Shown here piece by piece: positions 45,752 to 54,682 of a DNA stretch of 64,000 nt. Within the stretch, counting starts at the first letter, position 1. The number at the start of each line of letters is the position of its first letter. The notes under the pieces are model-generated. The model did no database searches. It saw nothing but the letters and a program-made list of their open reading frames with translations, and was not told the DNA's origin. A program made the position numbers and the translations under genes. This DNA comes from an uncultured Eubacterium sp. (GTDB lineage: Bacteria; Bacillota; Clostridia; Lachnospirales; Lachnospiraceae), in assembly GCA_910584245.1 (NCBI GenBank), contig CAJTZF010000001.1, positions 1-64,000 on the forward strand. Reading direction: 5' to 3'.

Positions 45752-46829
45752 AAACCTCCAGCTCATTTTTTATATCAGACAAAGTCTCCCTAACCTCTGG
45801 CAGATTAAACATAGGGTTATTTTCACATAATTCTTCCAAACTAATAGTCCCATTAAAATATAAGTTATATATACTACAAAAATTAAAACATTTTCGACAA
45901 ACAGGTACTCTCTGCTTTGTTTCTAATAATAATCTTTGAAACTTTGTCTGGCCAAATCGTTCTTTGATCTCCTCCCAACTATCTTCAAAAAGGTTTCCAA
46001 CATTGAATTCGTCAATAGATAGTACATTGGTACAGCCTTTTATCTTTCCTTCATCCGTCACCGTCAGACTGACAATCGGATTATAGCAGGTATACTCCAA
46101 GTGTTCCCCTCTCAACAAAGCCAAATAGTTCTTCATATAAGCATATGGCGGTAATATATGCGCATATTTTTGATAATGATCTACCAGTTTCTGAATATAC
46201 ATAATTTTATCTTCCGAATGCCGGTAAATTCCGGATTGGTCAATCAGGAGCAGAGGAGTTGCTTTCATAGCATTTTTAATCTTCCCTGCAGGCAGGGAAT
46301 CTAAATATTGCAAAAATTCTTCATAATGTTCAATATTAAATTTATGAATCACACTTGTTACTTCTGTATAGACATCATTTGCCTTTAAAACAGCCAGTAT
46401 ATGCAATACTCTCTTCATTAATTCTTTATCCTTAAAACGATACTTATTCATCTCCAAAGTATGTCCATCTATGGATATCTGCAATAGAACCCTCTTTTCC
46501 TTAATAATCCATTCCAAATCCTCATCTTGTATAAGTCTTGCATTTGTTTGAATCAAGACATAAGCGTATTCCTTTAATAGTTTTTTTGTATATTCATGCA
46601 AATTATCCATCAGAAATATTTCACCGCCGCATAGTTTTACCAGCGGACTTGGAAAATGAATCTTTGCGAATTCCAGAATTTTATCTAATCTTACTGCAAG
46701 TTCCCCGCTATATGAATAGGAAAAATTTATATTTTTCCCCTGAATTAAATAACAATACGCACAAGAGGAATCGCAGTGCATTTGTTCAATTAAAAAAGTT
46801 GTTATAATGGATTTTTTTAAGGTTTTCAT
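45723..46829 (-). CDS. Radical SAM/SPASM-type enzyme
   Basis: 368 residues. SAM motif CDSSCAYC near residue 19; KLCGGEIFL; C-terminal cysteines (CYNPIV, CTNVLS, CRKCFNFC). It is a likely paralogue of 37789-38886. It lies between the two BtrH-like genes and overlaps the downstream one, suggesting the three act in one step. The reaction is unknown. Confidence 0.85.
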   Translation of the reverse strand: MKTLKKSIITTFLIEQMHCDSSCAYCYLIQGKNINFSYSYSGELAVRLDKILEFAKIHFPSPLVKLCGGEIFLMDNLHEYTKKLLKEYAYVLIQTNARLIQDEDLEWIIKEKRVLLQISIDGHTLEMNKYRFKDKELMKRVLHILAVLKANDVYTEVTSVIHKFNIEHYEEFLQYLDSLPAGKIKNAMKATPLLLIDQSGIYRHSEDKIMYIQKLVDHYQKYAHILPPYAYMKNYLALLRGEHLEYTCYNPIVSLTVTDEGKIKGCTNVLSIDEFNVGNLFEDSWEEIKERFGQTKFQRLLLETKQRVPVCRKCFNFCSIYNLYFNGTISLEELCENNPMFNLPEVRETLSDIKNELEVYEKNEATKI

Positions 46830-46845
46830 CTTATTACTCCTTCCT

Positions 46846-47883
46846 TTACCAGAGGAAACAAATCTTCCTGTAAAATTGTTTATATAAAGCCATTCCCTCT
46901 TTAATAAAAGTATTATTTACTTTATCACATATCGCCGGCAGTAGGCTGATATAATATTCCTGCTGATTTCTTTTCAATTTAATTAGCGCTTTGCGAAACA
47001 TATTGGCTATAACCAAAGACTCTTTTCGATTCTTGGAGAATCTTTCTTCCAGCTCCTTCATATCTATTTTATACAGTTCTTGCATATAGCGTATCTTGAA
47101 AATAAAATCACCGTATCCCCCTATCATTAATATATTAAAAAATAAATTCCTCTCTTCAATAAAAGCGCATTGCTCTTCCATATTAAGAAATTTTGACTTT
47201 CTAATTTCTTCTATTTCCTTTTGAAAAAATTGAAACTCAATTTTCCATTGTTCCATATCTTTTTTTATATCTTCTATCAGATCTCTGTTTATTTCCGGCA
47301 AAATCTGACTAGCAGGGGGACTTTCCGCAGAATCTATATAATAAAGAATATTTTTGTAGGTGTTATCTCTTTGATAACCCTTTTGAATCATATTTTCCAA
47401 ATCCCTATATTTTATTGATGTCGAAAAAATACTGATATATTCTTCTCTATCATCATCAAATCCTACCAGGGCACAACCATGCCAATCCCTATAATCTAAA
47501 CGAAACATTTTCTCTGAATCAAAACTTGTATCATATAGAATATAGACAAATCTCTCTTTTAAAATTGCCTCTTTTATAAAGTGATGATAGCTTTTATAGG
47601 AATTATCATAACTGATTATCTTTGTATTAAAATATTTGCTGGCACCTTCAAACAACAGAAAGAGATTCTGTTTACTCATTCTTATCAATTCCTGCGGACT
47701 GCTTTTACTTTCCTTTAATAAAAAAGAGTTCGTTCCAATTATCGGTGCATAACTTCGAATACCAAGCTGCCGCAGAAGATACCAAAACGTAAACTGTTCG
47801 CATGCAACCAAATCTATAAAAAAGCCATCCGGCGATAAAAGATCGCCCACTAGAGATCCCACATCAAAATCAATCTTCACCAT
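46846..47883 (-). CDS. BtrH-like acyltransferase/cysteine-protease-fold protein, copy 2
   Basis: About 345 residues. An N-terminal Cys (DLVACEQFTFWYLLRQLG) and a His/Asp pair (HGCALVGFDDDREEYISIF) sit at the spacing of BtrH-like papain folds; the rest is coiled-coil-rich. ATG 47883 follows GGGGGAG and overlaps the carrier gene by 14 bases, so a carrier-acyltransferase pairing is likely. Similarity is by motif spacing, not by confident homology. Confidence 0.5.
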   Translation of the reverse strand: MVKIDFDVGSLVGDLLSPDGFFIDLVACEQFTFWYLLRQLGIRSYAPIIGTNSFLLKESKSSPQELIRMSKQNLFLLFEGASKYFNTKIISYDNSYKSYHHFIKEAILKERFVYILYDTSFDSEKMFRLDYRDWHGCALVGFDDDREEYISIFSTSIKYRDLENMIQKGYQRDNTYKNILYYIDSAESPPASQILPEINRDLIEDIKKDMEQWKIEFQFFQKEIEEIRKSKFLNMEEQCAFIEERNLFFNILMIGGYGDFIFKIRYMQELYKIDMKELEERFSKNRKESLVIANMFRKALIKLKRNQQEYYISLLPAICDKVNNTFIKEGMALYKQFYRKICFLW

Positions 47884-48121
47884 TGGTGATCTCCCCCTGC
47901 TTTTCCTCAATTAATTTACGAAAACCATTCAATGTTTTGATATTCTGAATTCTTAACTCTTCTCCTTCAAAGGCCAGACCAAACTGTTCTTCAATGTCAA
48001 CTAACAATTCAATAGAATTCAGAGAATTTAGTCCTCTTTCATACAGATCGGTATCCCCTTCTATCTCTCCTGCACAGTATACTTTTGCTAATTTAATTAA
48101 AGTTTCTTGTATATTCTCCAT
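47870..48121 (-). CDS. Discrete acyl carrier protein
   Basis: 83 residues with LYERGLNSLNSIELLVDIEEQFG. The Ser of LNSL is the expected phosphopantetheine site. It is coupled to the BtrH-like gene by overlap. It is the third free carrier in the window and not of the FkbJ type. Confidence 0.87.
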   Translation of the reverse strand: MENIQETLIKLAKVYCAGEIEGDTDLYERGLNSLNSIELLVDIEEQFGLAFEGEELRIQNIKTLNGFRKLIEEKQGEITNGED

Positions 48122-48136
48122 ATTCTACATTCTCCT

Positions 48137-48871
48137 TTATATATATAGTCCACCGTCAACCTTAACAACCTGTCCAGTAATATATGCCGCCTGCTCTGAT
48201 GCCAGGAAATTGACTACCTCTGCGACATCCAAGGGTGTTCCAATACGTTTCTGAGGTATTTTTTTCACTATATCTTCAGGGGGGAAAGCATTATTGCTCT
48301 CCGTCTGAATGATTCCTGGAGCAACCACATTACATTGAATCCCCTTACCTCCATATTCTTTTGCCACTGACCTGGTAAAACCAATGATGCCTGCTTTTGC
48401 AGCACAATAAGCAGACTCCAATGGTAATCCATTCGTACCAGCTGTCGAAGATATATTAATGATTTTTCCCTTATGCTGCAATATCATTAGCTTAACAGCG
48501 TTCTTCGTACAGTAAATGGCAGATAAGAGATTAATCGCTAAAATATTTTTAATTTCTTCTGTATTCATAGCAAGCAAAGCCTTTTTTACACTTCCTCCAA
48601 CATTGTTGACCAGTACATCCAGCTTCTTATATTTCTTCCAAATATAAGAAAATAATTGTTCTACGGCATCCTCGCTAGTAACATCACAGACCACATAGTC
48701 AAGCAGATGCTCGTTGGATAACAAAAGTTTTGCAAATTGCTCATGAACATGTTCTCTTTTCTCACGTGAACAGCATATAACCTGTTTTCCTTCACTTAAC
48801 ATTTTCGATACAATAGAATATCCTATTCCTCTTGTACCTCCTGTCACCAAAATAATAGGTTTACCATTCAT
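48137..48871 (-). CDS. SDR-family reductase, FabG-like
   Basis: About 244 residues: NAD(P) motif TGGTRGIGYS, NNVGG, catalytic SSTAG and YCAAKAG (Tyr-x3-Lys), C-terminal TGQVVKVDGG. It resembles 3-oxoacyl-ACP reductases. ATG 48871 is preferred because GGAGGG precedes it. It lies just upstream of the free carrier and may reduce a keto group on it. Confidence 0.88.
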   Translation of the reverse strand: MNGKPIILVTGGTRGIGYSIVSKMLSEGKQVICCSREKREHVHEQFAKLLLSNEHLLDYVVCDVTSEDAVEQLFSYIWKKYKKLDVLVNNVGGSVKKALLAMNTEEIKNILAINLLSAIYCTKNAVKLMILQHKGKIINISSTAGTNGLPLESAYCAAKAGIIGFTRSVAKEYGGKGIQCNVVAPGIIQTESNNAFPPEDIVKKIPQKRIGTPLDVAEVVNFLASEQAAYITGQVVKVDGGLYI

Positions 48872-48907
48872 ATAGCCCTCCTTTACTATTTTCTTGTCCG
48901 GCAAATG

Positions 48908-50239
48908 CTAATTTTCCAAAAGGCTCTTCGCCGAACAATTTTGAACTGTTTTCCCTAAAAGCTGGCAAATCGTTGGCGCAATCTGGGTAATGTGGCAGTC
49001 CTTGTCTTTCACAATGTGATTACTGATCTGCGGCCCAAGCCCTCCCCATACTGTATCTACGCTATGCCAGCCAGTCTGCGAGTGACGCTTAACGCGATCA
49101 GACCAATAAGTATCCCCATATGGTAAATATCTGTGATCATATGGGCAGACAATAATATCCGGTGCCTGAGAAAGACCTTTATAATAGTCACTACCCGGGA
49201 CCACACTCTCAAACATAGGATTATTATTATATGGATTGGGCATCTGCTTGAGCAGATCAATCACATCGTGCAAAACCTGAGAATATTCACTTTCATCTAC
49301 CATACCGGAATGATACCATTCTTTTCGGTTTATGTTAATTCCATGAGTACCTTGTACTGCTTCAAAAGCTATGCTTTTCTTCCAATCCGGACGTCTTCCA
49401 TCACTTCCAAAGACCAATAGTTTCTTTTTCTCCAGATATGAGTTGATTTCAACAAATTTTGATAAAGGCTGAAATCCTACGGAAGAAAATATCAGTAAAT
49501 CCGCCTGGTCTTGGTCAACAAACTTCAGAATATCTCCAAGAATGGAATCACATTTTTGGTACATCTGATAAATTGCCTTGTCCTCAAGTGCCATGCCATA
49601 ATTGTTGATTTCATTCATATAAAAATGACATACCCTGTCAATACAAGTGTAATTAACGATTACAACATCCGCGGAGGAATTACTCATTAATTTTTTGCTG
49701 ATCTCATGTCTCATCCTCTCAACACGAGAGATCTCCGCCAAAAAATCCTGTTTATCCTGCCCCTTAAAAAAGGCACCCATATCCTGAACATATGGCAAGC
49801 CCTGTGATGCAAAGTCCCGTATTAAATTTTCTGGATAGGAAAACCGTAAGGTACGGTTCATAGCATATGTAATTAGTGAGCCATTTACCGGATAAGCAGG
49901 GTGTGTCCCAAATATATTTACAATATTAAAAACAATATCCTGCATTTCTTTCTGCATCCACAGCATATGTTTCTTTATGTCCTCTGAGGTGTATGTCTTA
50001 GGAATATAATCATAATTATGCGCTTTCCAGTACGATAAAACTCCATGTTCATAATCCTCCAGACCAGAAAATGCGGATATTAATCCCGATGCTTCATAGG
50101 GTATCCGGCTGGTTTTCAGATTTCCTATGTGCCCTTCTTCAAGAAGATGCCTAAAAGCATTTAATTTTCCTCTCTCTATATATTCCTGTAATATCTCCAT
50201 ATTCATTCCCTCAAAGGATATTACATATAATTTAGCCAT
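48908..50239 (-). CDS. Degenerate alkaline-phosphatase-superfamily protein, copy 2
   Basis: 443 residues with the same fold as its two paralogues but altered catalytic residues. Where they read G-F/L-D-G this has SFEGM (Asp to Glu). The nucleophile position (HTAPGWTS in copy 3) reads YEASGLIS. The SDHGF motif reads SSVGF, losing both metal ligands. The DRVxHFY segment is kept. It is probably a pseudoenzyme that binds rather than hydrolyses. GGGGAGG precedes ATG, so it is expressed and not an accidental relic. Confidence 0.75.
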   Translation of the reverse strand: MAKLYVISFEGMNMEILQEYIERGKLNAFRHLLEEGHIGNLKTSRIPYEASGLISAFSGLEDYEHGVLSYWKAHNYDYIPKTYTSEDIKKHMLWMQKEMQDIVFNIVNIFGTHPAYPVNGSLITYAMNRTLRFSYPENLIRDFASQGLPYVQDMGAFFKGQDKQDFLAEISRVERMRHEISKKLMSNSSADVVIVNYTCIDRVCHFYMNEINNYGMALEDKAIYQMYQKCDSILGDILKFVDQDQADLLIFSSVGFQPLSKFVEINSYLEKKKLLVFGSDGRRPDWKKSIAFEAVQGTHGININRKEWYHSGMVDESEYSQVLHDVIDLLKQMPNPYNNNPMFESVVPGSDYYKGLSQAPDIIVCPYDHRYLPYGDTYWSDRVKRHSQTGWHSVDTVWGGLGPQISNHIVKDKDCHITQIAPTICQLLGKTVQNCSAKSLLEN

Positions 50240-51229
50240 TTACCATACCTCCCCTTTTCTCTTATTGCCGAGAATAGAATAATAACCATATAATGCACTT
50301 CCAAGAGATGTTCCATTGTCTCCGCTTGCCGCCTGTATATATAGATTCCGAAATAAACCCGATTTATATATCTTATAATTTGAAACACTATTGAGAGCAA
50401 CTCCCCCTGCCAGACAGCAGTAATCTGCTTTTGTTAATTTTTTCAGATGCCTGCAAAGCTGGAAAAGGTATTCTTCTGTCAATTTCTGTGCCGCATAAGC
50501 ATAGTCCTGTTTCATGGAAAATGCCTTTTCTTTATTTTGACAATAACTTATGCTATCTTTTAAAGATAAAAAAAAGGAGATATCGGATTCTCCCATTTCT
50601 ATTTTTCCATTGCCAATATACCTTATATGCTTTTTAAAATCTTCATAATAAGTATCCCTGCCATAGGGGGATAATCCCATTGTTTTTCCTTCCTGATGCT
50701 CTCCAAAACCAATTACATCTGTTATGATAGAATAGAATATTCCTAATGAATTTTCTATATAATCTGTACCCGATATATTTTTTCCCTCAATTTTATCTAA
50801 TATCTCTATCTTGTTACCATTTCCATATCCAAAAGATACGGACTCATATTGTTGCGTCTTTCCATCCCATCTTTTAGAACCAACTGCATCAATCACTAGT
50901 ATTGCTGCCTTATCAAAAGGTGAGGTATAAAAAGTACTGGCTGCGTGAGCCATGTGGTGATTTATTATAGACACCTCTTTGTCTAATCTGGAGAACATAA
51001 TAGGATTCAATATATCATTACCTATTATCAAATCAACAGAATCTATATCAATTCCTATATGTTCAAGGCAGTATTTTCTTGAAAATCCCTTTGCCAAGTC
51101 CAGAAACAGGTCTTTACAATTCTTAATTCTAGTTATTCTTTCATCTTCAATCGCACACTGTATCTCTCCATCTTTTAATAAACATGATGAAAAATCGTGA
51201 TTAGAGCCTCCAAGTCCCAATATATACAA
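50240..51229 (-). CDS. Carbamoyltransferase, N-terminal (Kae1-like) half
   Basis: 329 residues equal to the N-terminal domain of NodU/TobZ carbamoyltransferases: ILGLGGSNHDFSSCLL, metal-binding NHHMAHAASTFYTS, GKTMGLSPYG, and the closing AASGDNGTSLGSALYG. In TobZ this domain transfers carbamoyl from carbamoyl-AMP to a hydroxyl. The complementary C-terminal half is the separate gene 51242-51871, which is upstream rather than downstream. Start TTG 51229 behind AAGGAG. Confidence 0.87.
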   Translation of the reverse strand: MYILGLGGSNHDFSSCLLKDGEIQCAIEDERITRIKNCKDLFLDLAKGFSRKYCLEHIGIDIDSVDLIIGNDILNPIMFSRLDKEVSIINHHMAHAASTFYTSPFDKAAILVIDAVGSKRWDGKTQQYESVSFGYGNGNKIEILDKIEGKNISGTDYIENSLGIFYSIITDVIGFGEHQEGKTMGLSPYGRDTYYEDFKKHIRYIGNGKIEMGESDISFFLSLKDSISYCQNKEKAFSMKQDYAYAAQKLTEEYLFQLCRHLKKLTKADYCCLAGGVALNSVSNYKIYKSGLFRNLYIQAASGDNGTSLGSALYGYYSILGNKRKGEVW

Positions 51230-51241
51230 GAAATCAACTCC

Positions 51242-51871
51242 TTACCTTTTTGTAATAACATAATCTCCCAGATATAACTCATCCAGGTCCGTACTTAAAA
51301 AACATTTCAATGCATCCGTTGGTGATTCTACAATAGGCTCTTTATTGATATTAAAAGATGTATTGAGAATAACAGGTATACCCGTAATCTGATAAAAGGT
51401 TTCAATCAATTTATGATAAATTGGATTCAACTCTTTCATCACAGACTGTAGTCTGCCAGTACCATCCACATGTACTACCGCCGGGATGGCATCTCTTTTG
51501 TTTTCAAGCACATTTGCAATCATAAGCATATAGGGAGACGGAATATCTAAATCAAAATACTCCTGCTGATGCTCATATAAAACAGAAGGCGCAAAAGGTC
51601 TGAAAGACTCTCTGAACTTAACTCTACGATTGACGATGTCTTTCATTTCTTTGTTTCTCGCATCTGCCAAGATGCTTCGATTCCCAAGGGCTCTGGGACC
51701 ATATTCAGACCTTCCTTGAAACCATGCAATAATTTTTCCTGCCGATATAGCTTCTGCCGCCTGCTTGTATTTGTGATAAGAATGAACCACTTGGAGCTTT
51801 CCGCTACATTGATACAGAGCATTTTCTATCTCCTGGTTTGTATATTCTTTACCAAGATATGGACTAAACAT
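51242..51871 (-). CDS. Carbamoyltransferase, C-terminal (YrdC-like) half
   Basis: 209 residues equal to the C-terminal domain of NodU/TobZ proteins: IIAWFQGRSEYGPRALGNRSILADAR, RESFRPFAPSV, HVDGTGRLQSV and ILNTSFNINKEPIVESP. In TobZ this domain makes carbamoyl-AMP from carbamoyl phosphate and ATP. It has its own ribosome site (GAGG, 8 bases) and stop, and ends 12 bases before the N-domain gene. The two halves are therefore in the reverse of the normal order. Confidence 0.87.
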   Translation of the reverse strand: MFSPYLGKEYTNQEIENALYQCSGKLQVVHSYHKYKQAAEAISAGKIIAWFQGRSEYGPRALGNRSILADARNKEMKDIVNRRVKFRESFRPFAPSVLYEHQQEYFDLDIPSPYMLMIANVLENKRDAIPAVVHVDGTGRLQSVMKELNPIYHKLIETFYQITGIPVILNTSFNINKEPIVESPTDALKCFLSTDLDELYLGDYVITKR

Positions 51872-51888
51872 ATCAATAACCTCTTTTC

Positions 51889-53445
51889 TTATAAATATCC
51901 AAGTGCCTTCAACCGCCTCTTTGCATCCTCCGCTTCTTCCCTGCTATAGCTATCCTCACTGTTGGATTTGCTGTGATGAGACCGTTCATTATTAAATACT
52001 TTTAAATCCTTCCGATGAAAATGATAGATTGGTTTTCCTTCAAAATATTCAGGTACTTTTATCCCAAAGTAACTTAATATCGTTGGAGAAATATCCTCTA
52101 TGGAAGCCCGGGAAGGCATCGTCACACTCTCAACTTCCTTCCCGTACAACGCAAACATTCCATCCATATCATGCATTCCTTTTTGTTCTGGCTCACCAAA
52201 TAAAATTCCAGGTTTAATGTCGTGATGCACCATAGTTCCATACCCATCAGGAATAAGAATAATGTCCGGGGCGCCAGAAAGCATATCGCCTGTATATACT
52301 TCCTCTCTAGGCAGCACTTTATCAAATAAAGGCTTCCCTGTAACCGGATGAACCACCTTTCGCAGCTTTTGCATAATGCTGTTTCTGACAGATCCAAATT
52401 CTTCTTTATTGACGATCCCATTATGCTGCCTTCCCTTTAAATTAATGTTGATGCCATAAGATCCCGGAGCCGCCATATATGCCTTGGTTCTCGTCCAGTC
52501 TATCTCGCTTTTTTTGCCATCCTGGACACATTCCAGCCAAGAATCTGTTTTTACGTCCAACACGGACGCTGTCCCGTTGCAATCCGTCATATCGGGCTTA
52601 CCTTCCACAAGGGTCAAATCTCCCTCCTGTAACAGAAAAGACTGCACATAGAAATTCAGATTCCCCTTACAAAAACCATGATCAGATAGTACAAGAAGCA
52701 ATGTTTCCTCGTCCATCAACTGCATAATGGCGCCCAAAGCTGCATCTGCTTCTTTATATATATTCTCCACTGCCAGGCTTAGCTCATTTTCTACATGATC
52801 AATATAATATGGGCTCTCCTTATCCATATAATTCCAATAGAAATGAGAGACCCTATCCATTTCTGTAAAGACGGATACATAAAAATCATATTGATATTTT
52901 TCTATCAGATATTTCAATGTAATCAATCTCTTTCTGGTTATAGCACATGCCTGCTCGATATAGTCCTTAAAATTTCCTTGAAACATGGTACTTAAATCAG
53001 ATATATAATGCCCACCATGTTCAGCAATCTCCACTAATAAATGATCAGGATAAGCATATCTCAGGGTATTATGCAGCGGCCAGGTCAATATAAACCCATT
53101 CAGCTCTTTCGGCGGATGTGTCATAGGTACATTTAAAACTCCTGTTTTATATCCGAAGGTGTTTAATATTTCCCACACTGTTGATCGTTTTAAATCACTA
53201 CTTCCCATAAATCTCCCTATATACCCGGGAGCCTGCGTATCCCAAAACTGATAAATGCCATGATTTCCACTGCCAACGCCTGTAAAAGCCGAAGTCCAGC
53301 CTGGCGCAGTATGAGGAGGAGTAGTTGAACATAAAGTTCCAAGTTTATCATGCTCCATTAAATACGAGAATGCAGGAAGCCTGTCCTTCCATTTGTTTAG
53401 CAGCTTTACAGCACATCCATCAAATCCCATAACCACCATTTTCAT
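51889..53445 (-). CDS. Alkaline-phosphatase-superfamily phosphodiesterase, copy 3
   Basis: 518 residues with a full set of catalytic residues: MGFDG (Asp), nucleophile Thr in TPPHTAPGWTS, TEMDRVSHFYW, LVLSDHGFCKG and KGMHDMDG. This is the intact member of the trio. Similar bacterial proteins cleave phosphodiesters or nucleotides. ATG follows GGAGGGG and overlaps the glycosyltransferase by 4 bases (ATGA). Confidence 0.85.
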   Translation of the reverse strand: MKMVVMGFDGCAVKLLNKWKDRLPAFSYLMEHDKLGTLCSTTPPHTAPGWTSAFTGVGSGNHGIYQFWDTQAPGYIGRFMGSSDLKRSTVWEILNTFGYKTGVLNVPMTHPPKELNGFILTWPLHNTLRYAYPDHLLVEIAEHGGHYISDLSTMFQGNFKDYIEQACAITRKRLITLKYLIEKYQYDFYVSVFTEMDRVSHFYWNYMDKESPYYIDHVENELSLAVENIYKEADAALGAIMQLMDEETLLLVLSDHGFCKGNLNFYVQSFLLQEGDLTLVEGKPDMTDCNGTASVLDVKTDSWLECVQDGKKSEIDWTRTKAYMAAPGSYGININLKGRQHNGIVNKEEFGSVRNSIMQKLRKVVHPVTGKPLFDKVLPREEVYTGDMLSGAPDIILIPDGYGTMVHHDIKPGILFGEPEQKGMHDMDGMFALYGKEVESVTMPSRASIEDISPTILSYFGIKVPEYFEGKPIYHFHRKDLKVFNNERSHHSKSNSEDSYSREEAEDAKRRLKALGYL

Positions 53446-54392
53446 AGAACCCCTCCTGCTTTATCAACCGCTGCCTTCCATTCCATTAAATCTGCCTGCT
53501 TTTCATGAAAATACTCCTCCAGCATGCAAATACTTCTTTCCTTGTGCTTATTCACAAAATATGCCAATGCTTGATCATGGTTCTCCATAAAATCTGCCCT
53601 ATAATGGCTGATGTGATAGTTAACTGCCTTTGTACAATATACAAACCGGCAACCTGACAGATAGATGCGGAAGCCTAGCTCTAAATCCTCACACCCCCAG
53701 TTTTTTCCCATATAAAGGTCAAAACCTTCCACTTTTAGTATTCTTCTCCTTGAAATAGAAAAATTACCACCAGTAGTTCCAATCCAGCGGAAACGACTTT
53801 CCTCTTCCCTTGTAGAATGATATAATTCATAAATATCTTTCTCAAATTTTGATAATCTGGCATTTTTTTGAATGTATTCTTCCAGACGTACAGGATCCTC
53901 TATGATATCTGGTGTCAAAATCTCTTTTTTCAAATTCTCTTTCGCTAATCCTCCTAAATAAAGTTCCCCTGTTGCCGGGTCCGCCATAAACTTCAGAACC
54001 GGGAAACTGTAAATCATCCCATGTACTACCAAATCGTCCCGTTCTGCATGTGCCTGACAATGACCGGTAATAAATTCCCTGCTGACTAACATATCGTCAT
54101 CCATAAATATAACAATGCTGCCCATAGATTCCATAATACCAACATTTCTGGCAACCGAACGTCCGGAATTAGCTATATGTATTACCTTAATATTCAGATA
54201 CTCATTTTGCTCCTTCCATCTATCCAAATACTCTTTTGTACCGTCATCTGAACCGTCATCCACTATAATTATCTCTGTCTTTTCTATGTAATCAGCCCTT
54301 TTTAAAGCTTCTAATGTCAGCGCAAGACGAGTAAGTTTATTATATGTTATGATGATCAAACTGACTGGCACATGAAACATATGATCATTCAT
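53442..54392 (-). CDS. Family 2 glycosyltransferase
   Basis: About 316 residues: GT-A fold with SLIIITYNK, IIIVDDGSDDGT and the metal DxD motif FMDDDM, plus a later GGNFSISRR...GFDLYMGKNWGCEDLELGFR, as in galactosyltransferase C-terminal domains. It adds a sugar to the product or a carrier-bound intermediate. ATG 54392 overlaps the carrier stop by one base. The PIG-L deacetylase may act after it. Confidence 0.85.
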   Translation of the reverse strand: MNDHMFHVPVSLIIITYNKLTRLALTLEALKRADYIEKTEIIIVDDGSDDGTKEYLDRWKEQNEYLNIKVIHIANSGRSVARNVGIMESMGSIVIFMDDDMLVSREFITGHCQAHAERDDLVVHGMIYSFPVLKFMADPATGELYLGGLAKENLKKEILTPDIIEDPVRLEEYIQKNARLSKFEKDIYELYHSTREEESRFRWIGTTGGNFSISRRRILKVEGFDLYMGKNWGCEDLELGFRIYLSGCRFVYCTKAVNYHISHYRADFMENHDQALAYFVNKHKERSICMLEEYFHEKQADLMEWKAAVDKAGGVL

Positions 54393-54649
54393 CAATTCTG
54401 CACCTTTCTTCTAATAACATAATCAGCCAGATTATCAAGAGAAATTAACAACTCAGAGCTTAGATCTTCATCAGGAAACCTTATATCAAATTCATTTTCA
54501 ACCCATACAAGAATTTCCAGCGCATCTACCGAGTTAAAACCTATTTCCTCAACAAGATTCTCTCCCTTGATTTGCTCCAGTTCCACACTAAGTTCCATCG
54601 TTTTAATTATAATTTCCTTTAATTTTATAATTACTTCCTCTCTATTCAT
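54392..54649 (-). CDS. Discrete acyl carrier protein
   Basis: About 85 residues with LVEEIGFNSVDALEILVWVENEF; the Ser of FNSVD is the phosphopantetheine site. ATG 54649 is set by GGAGGAG. It lies directly after the interrupted adenylation protein, which has its own carrier, so this one probably serves another acyl group. Confidence 0.87.
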   Translation of the reverse strand: MNREEVIIKLKEIIIKTMELSVELEQIKGENLVEEIGFNSVDALEILVWVENEFDIRFPDEDLSSELLISLDNLADYVIRRKVQN

Positions 54650-54682
54650 ACTCTCCTCCATTCTTTATAACAATAAACCAGT

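Noticed and set aside
50240..51871. A frameshift or sequencing error splitting one carbamoyltransferase gene
   Set aside because: The C-terminal half is encoded before the N-terminal half, and each has its own ribosome site. A simple frameshift cannot produce that order.
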